In this document: one piece after another, positions 8,136 to 16,595 of the stretch
How positions within the stretch are numbered: the first letter of the stretch is position 1
Layout: the number at the start of each line of letters is the position of its first letter
Source of the DNA: Nostoc favosum CHAB5714
GTDB lineage: Bacteria; Cyanobacteriota; Cyanobacteriia; Cyanobacteriales; Nostocaceae
Assembly (NCBI RefSeq): GCF_020829495.1
Contig: NZ_JAIVFQ010000045.1
Coordinates: 1-55,701 of the forward strand
Direction of reading: 5' to 3'
Length of the DNA: 55,701 nucleotides
Translations under genes and position numbers: made by a program
Notes under the pieces: generated by a model
Told to the model about the DNA's origin: nothing
Seen by the model: only the letters and a program-made list of their open reading frames with translations
Database searches by the model: none

Positions 8136-8954
8136 TTAGTTTTTAACTCTACCTAAATCAGCATTACTTTCTAAAAAGTCGTTATCCTTAAGAATTTCAT
8201 AGAGATTAATATCTTCCTCTAGCAAGCAAGCATGTCCGCAATTGGGCAATACCACAATTTTGGTATTTGGTAAGATATTCCCTATCCGCTTCACTTCAGT
8301 TACAGAAGGTAAAAGGCGATCGCTACCACCAGCAATCAGCAAAACTGGTTGAGTTAAGCGACCTAACTGCTTGTTATCAACTTCAAATTCTCGCAGTAAA
8401 GACAACCGCCAATGAACGGTTTCTGGCGGCACAGAACGCATAGTTTTTAGCAGTTCATGGCGATCGCTCCGAGAAATGCGTGGCAAAGATGCTAAAAACG
8501 GCAACAACCCCAGTGCGCCAACATCATACAACTCGGATGGCACCAAGTAAGTGAGTTGGGATGCCCAATGCAACCAAGGGCGAAGACGAAAGGACGAAGC
8601 TGGGTTAATTAAGATAATTCGCTTAAATAAATGCGGCGTTTGGATCGCTACTTTCATTGCCAAGCAACCACCAAAGGACTCACCACACAAGTAAACTGGC
8701 CTCTGAGAGCTTTTTTCTAATTCGGCGTAGATTAAGTCCAATACACTTTTCGCTAGCACATCCCAAGTGTTAAGGTCTTTGCGTGGGATCGCTAAACAAC
8801 GGACATCAAAGCCAGCTTCTAATCCAGCAGTTTGCGATCGCAATAGTTGACCAGTTCCATCCATTCCTGGCAAATATACCAACAGGGGATACTCTGGCTT
8901 TACTCGTTTAGGAGTTAGGAAACAAGGATTTAGCTCAACTTCTTGGATAGTCAT
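8136..8954 (-). CDS. Alpha/beta hydrolase, phytyl-ester-synthase-like hydrolase half
   Basis: A 272-residue alpha/beta hydrolase with an oxyanion-loop region YLPGMDGTG (28-35), nucleophile elbow GESFG (91-95, Ser93), acid GGSDRLL (Asp212) and catalytic His241 in NCGHACLLEE. The overall pattern resembles the N-terminal hydrolase domain of plant phytyl ester synthases (PES1/PES2). The gene just upstream on the same strand encodes an acyltransferase resembling their C-terminal domain. I infer a role in moving acyl chains to or from phytol or diacylglycerol; the substrate is not shown by sequence. A heptamer-like repeat (ATTGGTC/ATTAGTC) lies immediately upstream of the start. Confidence 0.8.
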   Translation of the reverse strand: MTIQEVELNPCFLTPKRVKPEYPLLVYLPGMDGTGQLLRSQTAGLEAGFDVRCLAIPRKDLNTWDVLAKSVLDLIYAELEKSSQRPVYLCGESFGGCLAMKVAIQTPHLFKRIILINPASSFRLRPWLHWASQLTYLVPSELYDVGALGLLPFLASLPRISRSDRHELLKTMRSVPPETVHWRLSLLREFEVDNKQLGRLTQPVLLIAGGSDRLLPSVTEVKRIGNILPNTKIVVLPNCGHACLLEEDINLYEILKDNDFLESNADLGRVKN

Positions 8955-9112
8955 TGGTCATTAGTCATTGGTCATTAGTCAATGGTATAAAACTTTTGGA
9001 CTGCTGATTGTTGCTGTTACGAGCTTCGGTACTTTTGAGCAAAAACAAAAAAGGTCTTGGAACAAGGTACTGAAAGTCGTGAAGACAATCCAAAATTGAA
9101 AATCGAATGCTT

Positions 9113-9838
9113 TTAATAGCAACCTTGACGCAGTAAGGTGCTAATTTCACCATGACAGTGTTCTGTCAGTTCAGCCACAACAGTTTTGGCTTGCTTGCCG
9201 TGATATTTTTTTTGATGTTGGGGCGTAATCCAATAAGGGCGACCAATTAACACTGCAACCCGACGATAAAGTACCAGAGGATGCCAACCACTTTGGTTAA
9301 ATAAAGGTTCTGAAGGGTCAAATAGACTCAAAAGCCTTAAGGGGAAGCCAGAAGTGTTTACTTCTTCTAAGGAGGCGATCGCGATCGGCAAAATTGCTAA
9401 ATCCTGCACATCAGCCCGTAATGCCAAATGGGCAAATCCGCGCTGAAACTCACCCACCATGTTTGGGACAGTAAATTTCACCATTGGTTGAGTTCCTTCT
9501 GGAAATACTCCCACCATCTGCTTGGACTGCAATAGCACCTGCGACTGCGAAAAAAAGCTTTGCTGACGGTTTTGAGTTTCCTCCAAAGGAAAACACCCCA
9601 ATTGTCCGGTGACAATCTCCCGCATTACTGGCACTTGTCCCATGTAGTGATGACAAGCAAAGCGAATCGGACTCGATAACGCTGCCATTAAAATTAGTGC
9701 ATCCATAAAGCTGCGGTGATTGCTGACTACCAAAACGCTGGCATCCTGGGGAATGCGATCCTCGTAATAACGAAACATTTGCGTTGAGAGTGCCGCCACC
9801 AAAGCGCGAGAAATCTCTAGGGGGCTATTTCGACTCAT
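9113..9838 (-). CDS. PlsC-like acyltransferase, phytyl-ester-synthase-like acyltransferase half
   Basis: The 241-residue protein has the acyltransferase blocks NHRSFMD (40-46, the HxxxxD catalytic pair) and FPEGTQP (112-118, acceptor binding). It resembles the lysophospholipid acyltransferase/DGAT-like domain found at the C-terminus of plant PES proteins and the Synechocystis slr2103 acyltransferase, more than a housekeeping PlsC. The hydrolase gene follows 158 bp downstream on the same strand. There is no clear membrane-spanning helix; hydrophobic patches at 47-60 and 68-83 could give peripheral attachment. A plain 1-acylglycerol-3-phosphate acyltransferase is the main alternative. Confidence 0.8.
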   Translation of the reverse strand: MSRNSPLEISRALVAALSTQMFRYYEDRIPQDASVLVVSNHRSFMDALILMAALSSPIRFACHHYMGQVPVMREIVTGQLGCFPLEETQNRQQSFFSQSQVLLQSKQMVGVFPEGTQPMVKFTVPNMVGEFQRGFAHLALRADVQDLAILPIAIASLEEVNTSGFPLRLLSLFDPSEPLFNQSGWHPLVLYRRVAVLIGRPYWITPQHQKKYHGKQAKTVVAELTEHCHGEISTLLRQGCY

Positions 9839-10122
9839 ACCTAATCAATATATTTTTCCGGTGAATATGGCAGTTTATCTTAAATTAATTTTTACATTTC
9901 TTTACTACTGCCATGACCGTCTTAAGATAGAAATATCTAATCCACAAAACCAGATAGATTTTCCGGATTCTGGATTATGTACTTTTGATCACAATAATTT
10001 CTAATATAAAGTATTCAAAAAAATTATGAGAATGATTCGCTATTGTCGGCAAAAATGAGTTGAATTGATGCATATTACAAAACAATTTTTGCTCTGAAAA
10101 GTTTGCTACTATTAAGGTATTA

Positions 10123-10152
10123 TTGGAAAAAATAGAAATAATATTGTATAAT
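10123..10152 (+). promoter_or_regulatory. Sigma-70-type promoter for metG
   Basis: TTGGAA (10123-10128), an 18-bp spacer and a perfect TATAAT (10147-10152) lie about 55 bp before the metG start codon, giving an expected leader near 48 nt. The gene-free stretch 9839-10206 between the divergent acyltransferase and metG genes shows no RNA gene or riboswitch that I can recognise. Confidence 0.5.
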
Positions 10153-10206
10153 TGCTTGGTTTTTCCGATAAAAGTAAAACGTTTTATAAGTTAATTTTTA
10201 TTTTGC

Positions 10207-11811
10207 ATGAATCTAGTGAAAAAAAAAGAATTGACATTTGCACTAACAACACCGCTATATTATGTAAACGATGTGCCCCATATAGGCAGTGCTTATACGA
10301 CGATCGCAGCAGATGTAGTGGCGCGATTTCACAGGCTCTTGGGGCATAAGGTATTACTAATTACAGGTACAGATGAACATGGACAAAAAATTCAGCGATC
10401 GGCAGAAAGTTTAGGCAAAGCACCACAAGAGTTTTGCGATGAAATTGTCCCTAGTTTCGTTAATTTGTGGGAATTACTAGACATTCAATACGATCGCTTT
10501 AGTCGGACTACTGCACCTCGTCATGAAGCGATCGTCAAAGAATTCTTTGAACGAGTCTGGGAATCTGGTGATATCTACCAGGGACAACAACAAGGCTGGT
10601 ACTGCGTATCCTGCGAAGAATTCAAAGAAGAACGGGATCTTCTAGAAGGACACCGTTGCCCGATTCATACTAACAAAGAAGTGGAGTGGCGAGACGAGCA
10701 AAACTATTTTTTCCGCTTATCCAAATATCAAACCAAGCTGACAGAATTTTATCAATCTAGACCGGATTTTATTCAACCAGAAAGTCGGCGTAACGAAGTA
10801 CTCAGCTTTGTCAATCAAGGGCTGCAAGACTTTTCCATTTCGCGGGTAAATCTAGATTGGGGTTTTCCCGTACCAGTTGATCCCAAGCACACCCTTTATG
10901 TCTGGTTTGACGCGCTGTTAGGTTATGTCACAGCATTACTAGAACCAGATGCAGAACCGACTTTAGCAAATGCCTTAGAAACATGGTGGCCGATTAACTT
11001 GCACCTAATTGGTAAAGATATTCTGCGCTTCCATGCAGTTTACTGGCCAGCAATGCTGTTGTCGGCTGGCTTACCCTTGCCAGATCGAGTATTTGGGCAT
11101 GGTTTTTTGACCAAAGATGGTCAAAAGATGGGCAAAAGTCTGGGTAATACCCTTGATCCTATAGCGTTAGTTCAGCGCTATGGTAGTGATGCCGTTCGTT
11201 ATTACTTCCTTAAGGAAATCGAATTTGGCAAAGATGGAGATTTTAATGAAGTAAGGTTCATTAATGTTCTGAATGCAGATTTGGCAAATGATTTAGGTAA
11301 TTTGCTTAATCGCACTTTGAACATGGTGAAGAAATACTGTGCCCAAAAGAATGTCCCATTAATCGGCAATGAAGGAATTTCTGACGAAAATCCTTTGAAA
11401 ACAATTGGTTTGCGTCTAGGGGAAGAGGTAAAACAAGGGTATCAAGAGCTAGCTTTCAGTGAAGCCTGCGAAGCCATCCTTTCACTGGTGCAAGCCAGTA
11501 ATAAGTTTATTGATGAACAAGCTCCTTGGTCATTATATAAACAAGGACAGCAAGAGTCGGTGGAAGAAGTTCTGTACGCAGTTCTAGAATCGGTTAGACT
11601 AGCAGCTTATCTGCTATCCCCAATTATTCCAAACATCAGTAGCGATATTTATCGGCAGCTGGGCTTTGGAATAAACTTTAACGATCAAATACAAAGTTCA
11701 ATCACCGCTCCTTTTGCCACCCATGCAACATGGGGGATACTATCTAGTAAACAACAGTTGGGTACAGCTCAACCGATTTTTAAGCGAATAGAACCCCCGA
11801 AAAACGATTAA
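10207..11811 (+). CDS. metG: Methionyl-tRNA synthetase
   Basis: A class I aminoacyl-tRNA synthetase that charges tRNA-Met. The 534 residues show the HIGH-type motif PHIGSAY (24-30) and the KMSKS-type loop KMGKS (307-311). A zinc knuckle is formed by Cys133, Cys136, Cys151 and His154 in the connective-peptide region, the single-knuckle type. The helical anticodon-binding domain follows (about 380-510), and there is no C-terminal tRNA-binding extension. The ATG at 10207 has only a weak ribosome site but gives the expected N-terminus just before the first beta-strand (FALTTPLYYVND). It is followed 164 bp later by the NYN gene on the same strand. Confidence 0.95.
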   Translation: MNLVKKKELTFALTTPLYYVNDVPHIGSAYTTIAADVVARFHRLLGHKVLLITGTDEHGQKIQRSAESLGKAPQEFCDEIVPSFVNLWELLDIQYDRFSRTTAPRHEAIVKEFFERVWESGDIYQGQQQGWYCVSCEEFKEERDLLEGHRCPIHTNKEVEWRDEQNYFFRLSKYQTKLTEFYQSRPDFIQPESRRNEVLSFVNQGLQDFSISRVNLDWGFPVPVDPKHTLYVWFDALLGYVTALLEPDAEPTLANALETWWPINLHLIGKDILRFHAVYWPAMLLSAGLPLPDRVFGHGFLTKDGQKMGKSLGNTLDPIALVQRYGSDAVRYYFLKEIEFGKDGDFNEVRFINVLNADLANDLGNLLNRTLNMVKKYCAQKNVPLIGNEGISDENPLKTIGLRLGEEVKQGYQELAFSEACEAILSLVQASNKFIDEQAPWSLYKQGQQESVEEVLYAVLESVRLAAYLLSPIIPNISSDIYRQLGFGINFNDQIQSSITAPFATHATWGILSSKQQLGTAQPIFKRIEPPKND

Positions 11812-11975
11812 TCCTTATCAAACTCTGATTTTGTTCAATTTCTTAATTTTCTCAAAAAATTTATCGGGGCTGAACTTAAATTAGTCCCGGAACATTATCA
11901 TAAGCCGCTGTGACTAGCATCTAAAAGTTGGTAATTTGTATCAAAAATAACAGGGATAATAATTGAGGTATCACA

Positions 11976-12608
11976 ATGATGTTGAATAATTTTGAAACCG
12001 ATTCAATATTTACGCCAGAACAAGTTTTGGAGAATCGGGGCCGAGTCGCCATATTTATTGATGGCTCAAATCTATTTTACGCTGCACTGCAACTAGGGAT
12101 TGAAATCGATTACACAAAGCTACTCTGTCGATTAACTGGAGGTTCTAGACTACTGCGATCTTTTTTCTACACTGGTGTAGACAGGACAAACGAGAAGCAA
12201 CAAGGGTTTCTGCTGTGGATGCGTCGCAATGGCTATCGAGTCATTGCTAAGGATCTAGTGCAACTACCAGATGGCTCTAAAAAAGCTAACCTGGATGTAG
12301 AAATAGCTGTAGACATGATGGCACTAGTCGATTCTTATGATACCGCAGTTTTAGTTAGCGGTGATGGAGATTTGGCTTATGCGGTAAATTCAGTCAGCTA
12401 TCGCGGCGTGCGGGTAGAAGTGGTGAGCTTGCGTTCGATGACCAGCGACAGCTTAATTAATGTAAGCGATCGCTACATTGATTTAGAAGCCATCAAAGAA
12501 GATATTCAGAAAACCCCTCGCCAAAGCTATCCATACCGGCCATTATCTGGCATCGGTTTTTTGGAAGACCCAAGAACTAGTGATGGACATCTAGAAATCC
12601 AAGAATAA
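11976..12608 (+). CDS. NYN-domain (LabA/DUF88-type) PIN-like protein
   Basis: The 210-residue protein is a single NYN domain of the LabA/DUF88 group, a PIN-like fold predicted to cleave RNA with acidic residues. Those residues are visible as FIDGSN (Asp29), LDVEIAVDM (Asp107, Asp113) and SGDGDL (Asp130, Asp132). LabA itself affects circadian output in Synechococcus, but many paralogues exist and I cannot say this is the orthologue. The stop codon TAA shares one base with the ATG of the lptC gene, so the two genes are very likely co-transcribed and translationally coupled. Two ATG codons stand in tandem at the start. Confidence 0.88.
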   Translation: MMLNNFETDSIFTPEQVLENRGRVAIFIDGSNLFYAALQLGIEIDYTKLLCRLTGGSRLLRSFFYTGVDRTNEKQQGFLLWMRRNGYRVIAKDLVQLPDGSKKANLDVEIAVDMMALVDSYDTAVLVSGDGDLAYAVNSVSYRGVRVEVVSLRSMTSDSLINVSDRYIDLEAIKEDIQKTPRQSYPYRPLSGIGFLEDPRTSDGHLEIQE

Positions 12609-13819
12609 TGGCGTATCAATTTCATCAAAGGGGGAGACAGGGGGAGGGAAAAATTAAAAATTTCTCCTCTACTCCTCCCTTCCTTCTTTTCCCCTTAATT
12701 TTTTTCTTGATATTTGGTTTAGTAAGCTGTGGGGGTAAATCTCCCACAGCTTCTCAACAAAATACTGCGGGTTCATCTAACCAAGATAGCAATTTGACTT
12801 TCTTTGATGTCACCTTAGAACAAGCAGATGAGGTAGGACGACCGATTTGGAAAGTCAGGGCTAAACAAGCACAATACACCAAAGAAAAACAAATTGGTCA
12901 AGCTGAAAGTCCTTATGGTGAACTCTATCAAGATGGCAAAGTAGTTTACCAAATCAAGGCAGATGTCGCAGATATTGAACAAGATGGAAAGCAGTTGTTT
13001 CTGAAAGGTAGGATATTTGCTACAGATCCCCGTAATGGAATTATATTGCAAGGTAATGAATTAGAATGGCGTCCCAAAGAAGATTTGTTGATTGTCCGCA
13101 ACCAGATTAAGGGTAGTCATAAACAACTACAAGCTGTGGCGCAGGAAGCGCGAGTCAAAACCCGCGAACAGCGCATGGAATTTTCTGGAAGGGTAGTAGC
13201 AAATTCCACTGATCCCCAGTTACAAGTAAGAACCGAGCATTTAATCTGGAATATTAAAGAAGAAAAACTGATTGGCGATCGCCCTTTACAAATTGACCGT
13301 TACAAAGATAATAAAATTAGCGATCGCGGCAAGGGAAATTCTGCCGTAATCAACTTAAAAACCAAAATTGCCACTATTCAACAAAATGCTCAATTAGATT
13401 TACTAGACCCACCAGTACAAATAACTAGTAACTCTATGACCTGGAACATGAACGCAGAAACTGTCACTACAAATTCCCCAGTGCGGATGTTCCAGCGTGC
13501 CGAAAATCTTACCGTCACCGCCAATCAAGCTGAAATGAAAATACCGCAAAAAACGGTTTATTTAACAGGTAACGTCAACGCCATTGGTCAGCGTCGCCAG
13601 TCTTTGAAATCTAATACATTAACTTGGTATTTAGACAATAAGTTAGTTGAAGCTCAGGGAAATGTAGTTTATCGACAAGTTGACCCACAGTTAAATTTTA
13701 CAGGTGAAACAGCCGTTGGTAATCTACAAACAGAAAATATTGTTGTCAAAGGCGGCAGTTCTAGCGGTAGGGTAGTAACAGAAATCATTCCCCAAGAAAG
13801 AGCCAATCGTCAGCAGTAG
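12608..13819 (+). CDS. lptC: LptC-like LPS export protein with a lipobox
   Basis: A 403-residue LptC/OstA-type protein, expected to sit on the outer face of the inner membrane and hand lipopolysaccharide from the LptBFG transporter to LptA. Cyanobacterial members are about twice the length of E. coli LptC, as here. The N-terminus has a hydrophobic stretch and the lipobox LVSC (Cys41), suggesting a lipoprotein. The rest is a run of beta-strands such as ITSNSMTWNMNAETVTTNSP and VYLTGNVNAIGQ, the beta-jellyroll pattern of OstA/LptA domains, probably two or three repeats. It overlaps the NYN gene stop by one base. Confidence 0.85.
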   Translation: MAYQFHQRGRQGEGKIKNFSSTPPFLLFPLIFFLIFGLVSCGGKSPTASQQNTAGSSNQDSNLTFFDVTLEQADEVGRPIWKVRAKQAQYTKEKQIGQAESPYGELYQDGKVVYQIKADVADIEQDGKQLFLKGRIFATDPRNGIILQGNELEWRPKEDLLIVRNQIKGSHKQLQAVAQEARVKTREQRMEFSGRVVANSTDPQLQVRTEHLIWNIKEEKLIGDRPLQIDRYKDNKISDRGKGNSAVINLKTKIATIQQNAQLDLLDPPVQITSNSMTWNMNAETVTTNSPVRMFQRAENLTVTANQAEMKIPQKTVYLTGNVNAIGQRRQSLKSNTLTWYLDNKLVEAQGNVVYRQVDPQLNFTGETAVGNLQTENIVVKGGSSSGRVVTEIIPQERANRQQ

Positions 13820-14230
13820 AGTTAGGGGAGTGGGGAGTAGGGAGTAGGGCAGGGCAAACGCATCTAAATTACTCTTGATCGCAACGAAGGTTAAAAACTA
13901 ACGGAAAAATCTTTCCTTTCGCATTTGATTATTTTTTATGCCCCAAAGCGATGCCTGCGGCGGGCTACGCCAACGCCTAAAATCTTAGCAATAAGCAAGG
14001 CTTAATGACATTATTGTTGACCCTATTGAGAATACGCTTTGCTTGTTGACATGATGCGGCCGCCCTGGGGAGTAGGGTGAGTAGGGGGGACTTGGGGACA
14101 AGGGGAAGGACTTGTCCCCAAGTCCTCTTACCCATGCTCAATGCCCCATTCCCCATTCCCCATTCCCCATTCCCCACTCCCTGCAACGCACTAGGCTAGG
14201 ATCTTAGTAATACAAGTCTTCTGATAACCC
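13820..14230. other. Gene-free spacer with dispersed repeat copies and a perfect 15-bp hairpin
   Basis: The spacer holds a GGGAGTA heptamer patch (13828-13850) and a palindromic dispersed repeat of the type GATGCCTGCGGCGGGCTACG (13950-13971), also seen near 49081. It also holds a perfect hairpin at 14088-14125 (15-bp arms, 8-nt loop, core GACTTGGGGACAAG) and a CCCCATT heptamer array (14140-14175). No protein-coding frame looks real. Confidence 0.7.
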
Positions 14231-14632
14231 ATGAATGGATCAAACCGATTAGGTAAGGAATCCTTGCCAATATCCCAAGAAGCAGAACATTCCCTCCATC
14301 ACGATACAGACCACGAGCATACAGATCATACTCATGCAACTGGAGAGGCGGCTCATCCTCACGTCCATAGCGAAGAGTCATTACGGCGAATTGCCAATCG
14401 ATTATCGCGGATAGAAGGACATGTTCGTGGTATTAAAACAATGGTGCAGCAAAATAGCCCTTGTCCTGATGTTCTACTGCAAATTGCCGCAGTGCGAGGC
14501 GCATTAGATAAAGTAGCGCGAATTGTTTTGGATGAACATTTAACTGAATGTATTGCTAGAGCTGCACAAGAGGGTAATATTGACGTTGAAATTAAACAGT
14601 TAAAAGCTGCTTTAGATCGATTTTTACCTTAA
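14231..14632 (+). CDS. InrS-like nickel-responsive repressor (CsoR/RcnR/FrmR family)
   Basis: A 133-residue all-helical repressor of the CsoR/RcnR family, cytoplasmic metal sensors whose metal-free form silences exporter genes. The metal-site residues of Synechocystis InrS (His21, Cys53, His78, Cys82, from established work) appear here at a constant offset of 25 as His46, Cys78, His103 and Cys107. This makes a nickel sensor the best call. The N-terminal extension is unusually rich in histidine (12 His within residues 20-46) and may bind additional metal. No nickel exporter gene is adjacent. The start ATG at 14231 is the first in a frame that otherwise begins in repeats. Confidence 0.85.
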   Translation: MNGSNRLGKESLPISQEAEHSLHHDTDHEHTDHTHATGEAAHPHVHSEESLRRIANRLSRIEGHVRGIKTMVQQNSPCPDVLLQIAAVRGALDKVARIVLDEHLTECIARAAQEGNIDVEIKQLKAALDRFLP

Positions 14633-14805
14633 TAATTAGAAAAATAATGTAAAATACATTCGCCAAATTGGTGATGCACTAACAGCGATACATCAAAATT
14701 TAATAGTGCATCGTGATATTCACATAACATCATGTTGCGAACTAGTAAACAACCTATTTTTATAGACTTTTCCTCCTTTTCTCTCGTTCCCTACTTCTAG
14801 GCTAT

Positions 14806-14948
14806 GGTGTACACACAAGTCGAATTACCCCCTTAATCCCCCCGATATTTTGGGGGGAAACAAGAAAAGTTCCCTCCACTTTATAAGTGGAGGGTTAGGG
14901 TGGGGTAAAACCTTGGTTAATCAGCTATTTCAGACTTGTGTGTACACC
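14806..14948. mobile_element. MITE-like element with perfect 16-bp terminal inverted repeats
   Basis: GGTGTACACACAAGTC at 14806-14821 is the exact reverse complement of 14933-14948, and looser complementarity continues outward to 14802/14952. Inside are two further hairpins, CCCCCC with GGGGGG (about 14839-14858) and CCCTCCACT with AGTGGAGGG (about 14872-14894). There is no coding sequence. Related ends occur near 47382 and 55508. The surrounding spacer 14633-15031 holds no other recognisable feature. Confidence 0.75.
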
Positions 14949-15031
14949 GTAGGCTTCTAAGATGGAACAAGAAAATAAAATTATTCCATAAGATAACTTG
15001 CTCTACAGCAACGATGGTTTTTAGCTAGACT

Positions 15032-15856
15032 ATGAGTATAAAAAATTATCAATTTTACTATTCTTTAATTGGCAACCCAGATAAACCTTTAATTGTTTTT
15101 TTACACGGCTTCATGGGTAACATAGATGAATTTTATGAAGCCATAAAATTACTATCTGACGAATTTTATTATTTAAAACTTGACCTTTCTGGACACGGCA
15201 AAACTCAAGTTTTGGGTGGGGACGAGTACTATAATATGGTAAACACTGCTCATGCTTTAATCAACTTGTTAGATGAGTTAAAAATTCCTAAATGCTTTTT
15301 ACTTGGTTATTCAATGGGTGGGAGATTAGCTTTATACCTCACCCTGCATTTTCCAGAACGTTTTCATAAAGTTGTTCTAGAGTCAGCTTCCCCAGGTTTG
15401 CCAACAGAAGCAGAACGATTAGAACGTATTAAAATTGATACGCAAATAGGCAGAAAATTAACAAGAAGTATAAAAAAAAGTGATTTTGCAACTTTTTTAT
15501 CAAATTGGTACAATCAGCCGATTTTTGGTTATATAAAAAATCATCCAGAATACGATCGTATGATAGAAAGTCGGTTGCAGAATAATCCACATGAATTAGA
15601 TAAATCATTGCGCTTCATGGGAACTGGATGCCAACCTTCTTTGTGGGAAAAGCTACAAGAGAATAAAATTCATCTGCTATTATTAGTGGGTGAATATGAT
15701 AAAAAATTTATATCTATTAATACAGAAATGTCTCAACTATGTGAATTTGCCCAACTAAAAATAATTAGTAATGCTGGACATAATATTCACTTTGAAAATA
15801 CCTTGGCATTTGTGGAAAATATCAAAGATTTTTTGATGCAGGAAGTTCAAAATTAG
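15032..15856 (+). CDS. menH: 2-succinyl-6-hydroxy-2,4-cyclohexadiene-1-carboxylate synthase (MenH)
   Basis: An alpha/beta hydrolase-fold lyase of phylloquinone (vitamin K1) synthesis, needed for photosystem I quinones. The 274 residues show FLHGFMGN (oxyanion region, 23-30), the MenH-type DLSGHGKT motif (51-58), the nucleophile elbow GYSMGG (Ser94), the acid in VGEYDKKF and the catalytic His in SNAGHNIHFEN. The SGHGKT stretch distinguishes MenH from generic hydrolases. The gene is convergent with the lysozyme-like gene, the two stops being only 7 bp apart. No other men gene is nearby, as is usual in cyanobacteria. Confidence 0.88.
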   Translation: MSIKNYQFYYSLIGNPDKPLIVFLHGFMGNIDEFYEAIKLLSDEFYYLKLDLSGHGKTQVLGGDEYYNMVNTAHALINLLDELKIPKCFLLGYSMGGRLALYLTLHFPERFHKVVLESASPGLPTEAERLERIKIDTQIGRKLTRSIKKSDFATFLSNWYNQPIFGYIKNHPEYDRMIESRLQNNPHELDKSLRFMGTGCQPSLWEKLQENKIHLLLLVGEYDKKFISINTEMSQLCEFAQLKIISNAGHNIHFENTLAFVENIKDFLMQEVQN

Positions 15857-15863
15857 CGTAAAC

Positions 15864-16526
15864 TCACTGCTTCCTCGGTAACTTATTCACTGCCTTGCTA
15901 GAAGGAGTTGGCGATGATGTTAAATTCGGGGCTGTTTGTTGATTAGCTGCGGTCAATTCCTCTTGCAGCATTTTCTGATAAACTTTAGGTAAAGAGCTAC
16001 TAACAGAATTAGTTTCTATACCATATCCTAGACTTGTCCAAGTGGGAGAAAGCCGCCGCAAAACATCATTTAACTTTCCCTGACGCAACAGTTGAGAAAT
16101 ATCAGTTCCCCAAACTTTAGAATCATTTAACCAACGGTAAACTACTACATCTTGATATTCTGCTTCAAAACTATAAGCAGTCCAAAACATCATCTGGATT
16201 GGATTTGGGTGATAACGAGGAGCTAAACGATACCAAGTAATGTTAATAATTTGATATCTGCCAGCAGCAGTGGAACAATTACCTGTGTTGGGGCCTGTGA
16301 CAATTGTGACGCATATCTCAGGATGTCGGCTAAGGTCGTTGACTTGCTGCCCACCATACAACAGCGAATAGGGACGATTACCACTGGCCTCACTCGCCGA
16401 GATGGTTCGCATTAAAGCGCGGATATAGGGGTCGCCCTGTTTCATGACCAGAGGCGGCTGTTGAACTGCAAAGATGGGATCAGAAGGCGATCGCAAGTCT
16501 CCAATATACCATTGCAACAAATACAC
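15864..16526 (-). CDS. Lambda-lysozyme-like peptidoglycan lytic protein (GH104 type)
   Basis: The core (about residues 34-160 of the 220-residue form) resembles the phage lambda endolysin, a lytic transglycosylase. Visible features are IRALMRTISASEASGN with the catalytic Glu46, YSLLYGGQQVNDLSRHP and STAAGRYQI. The C-terminus is Ser/Pro/Thr-rich and unstructured. The only standard start is GTG at 16526, but the frame is open for 23 codons upstream and encodes a hydrophobic segment (LIGPIAALLGFVYLLQW) that the GTG would cut in half. The upstream part begins with ATT at 16595, four bases after AAGGAG. A membrane-anchored 243-residue protein using this rare start is therefore plausible. Confidence 0.75.
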   Translation of the reverse strand: MYLLQWYIGDLRSPSDPIFAVQQPPLVMKQGDPYIRALMRTISASEASGNRPYSLLYGGQQVNDLSRHPEICVTIVTGPNTGNCSTAAGRYQIINITWYRLAPRYHPNPIQMMFWTAYSFEAEYQDVVVYRWLNDSKVWGTDISQLLRQGKLNDVLRRLSPTWTSLGYGIETNSVSSSLPKVYQKMLQEELTAANQQTAPNLTSSPTPSSKAVNKLPRKQ

Positions 16527-16595
16527 AAAGCCGAGAAGCGCGGCTATTGGCCCAATAAGTTTTTCAACACCTTTGAATTCAAAGCCTTTCAGAAT

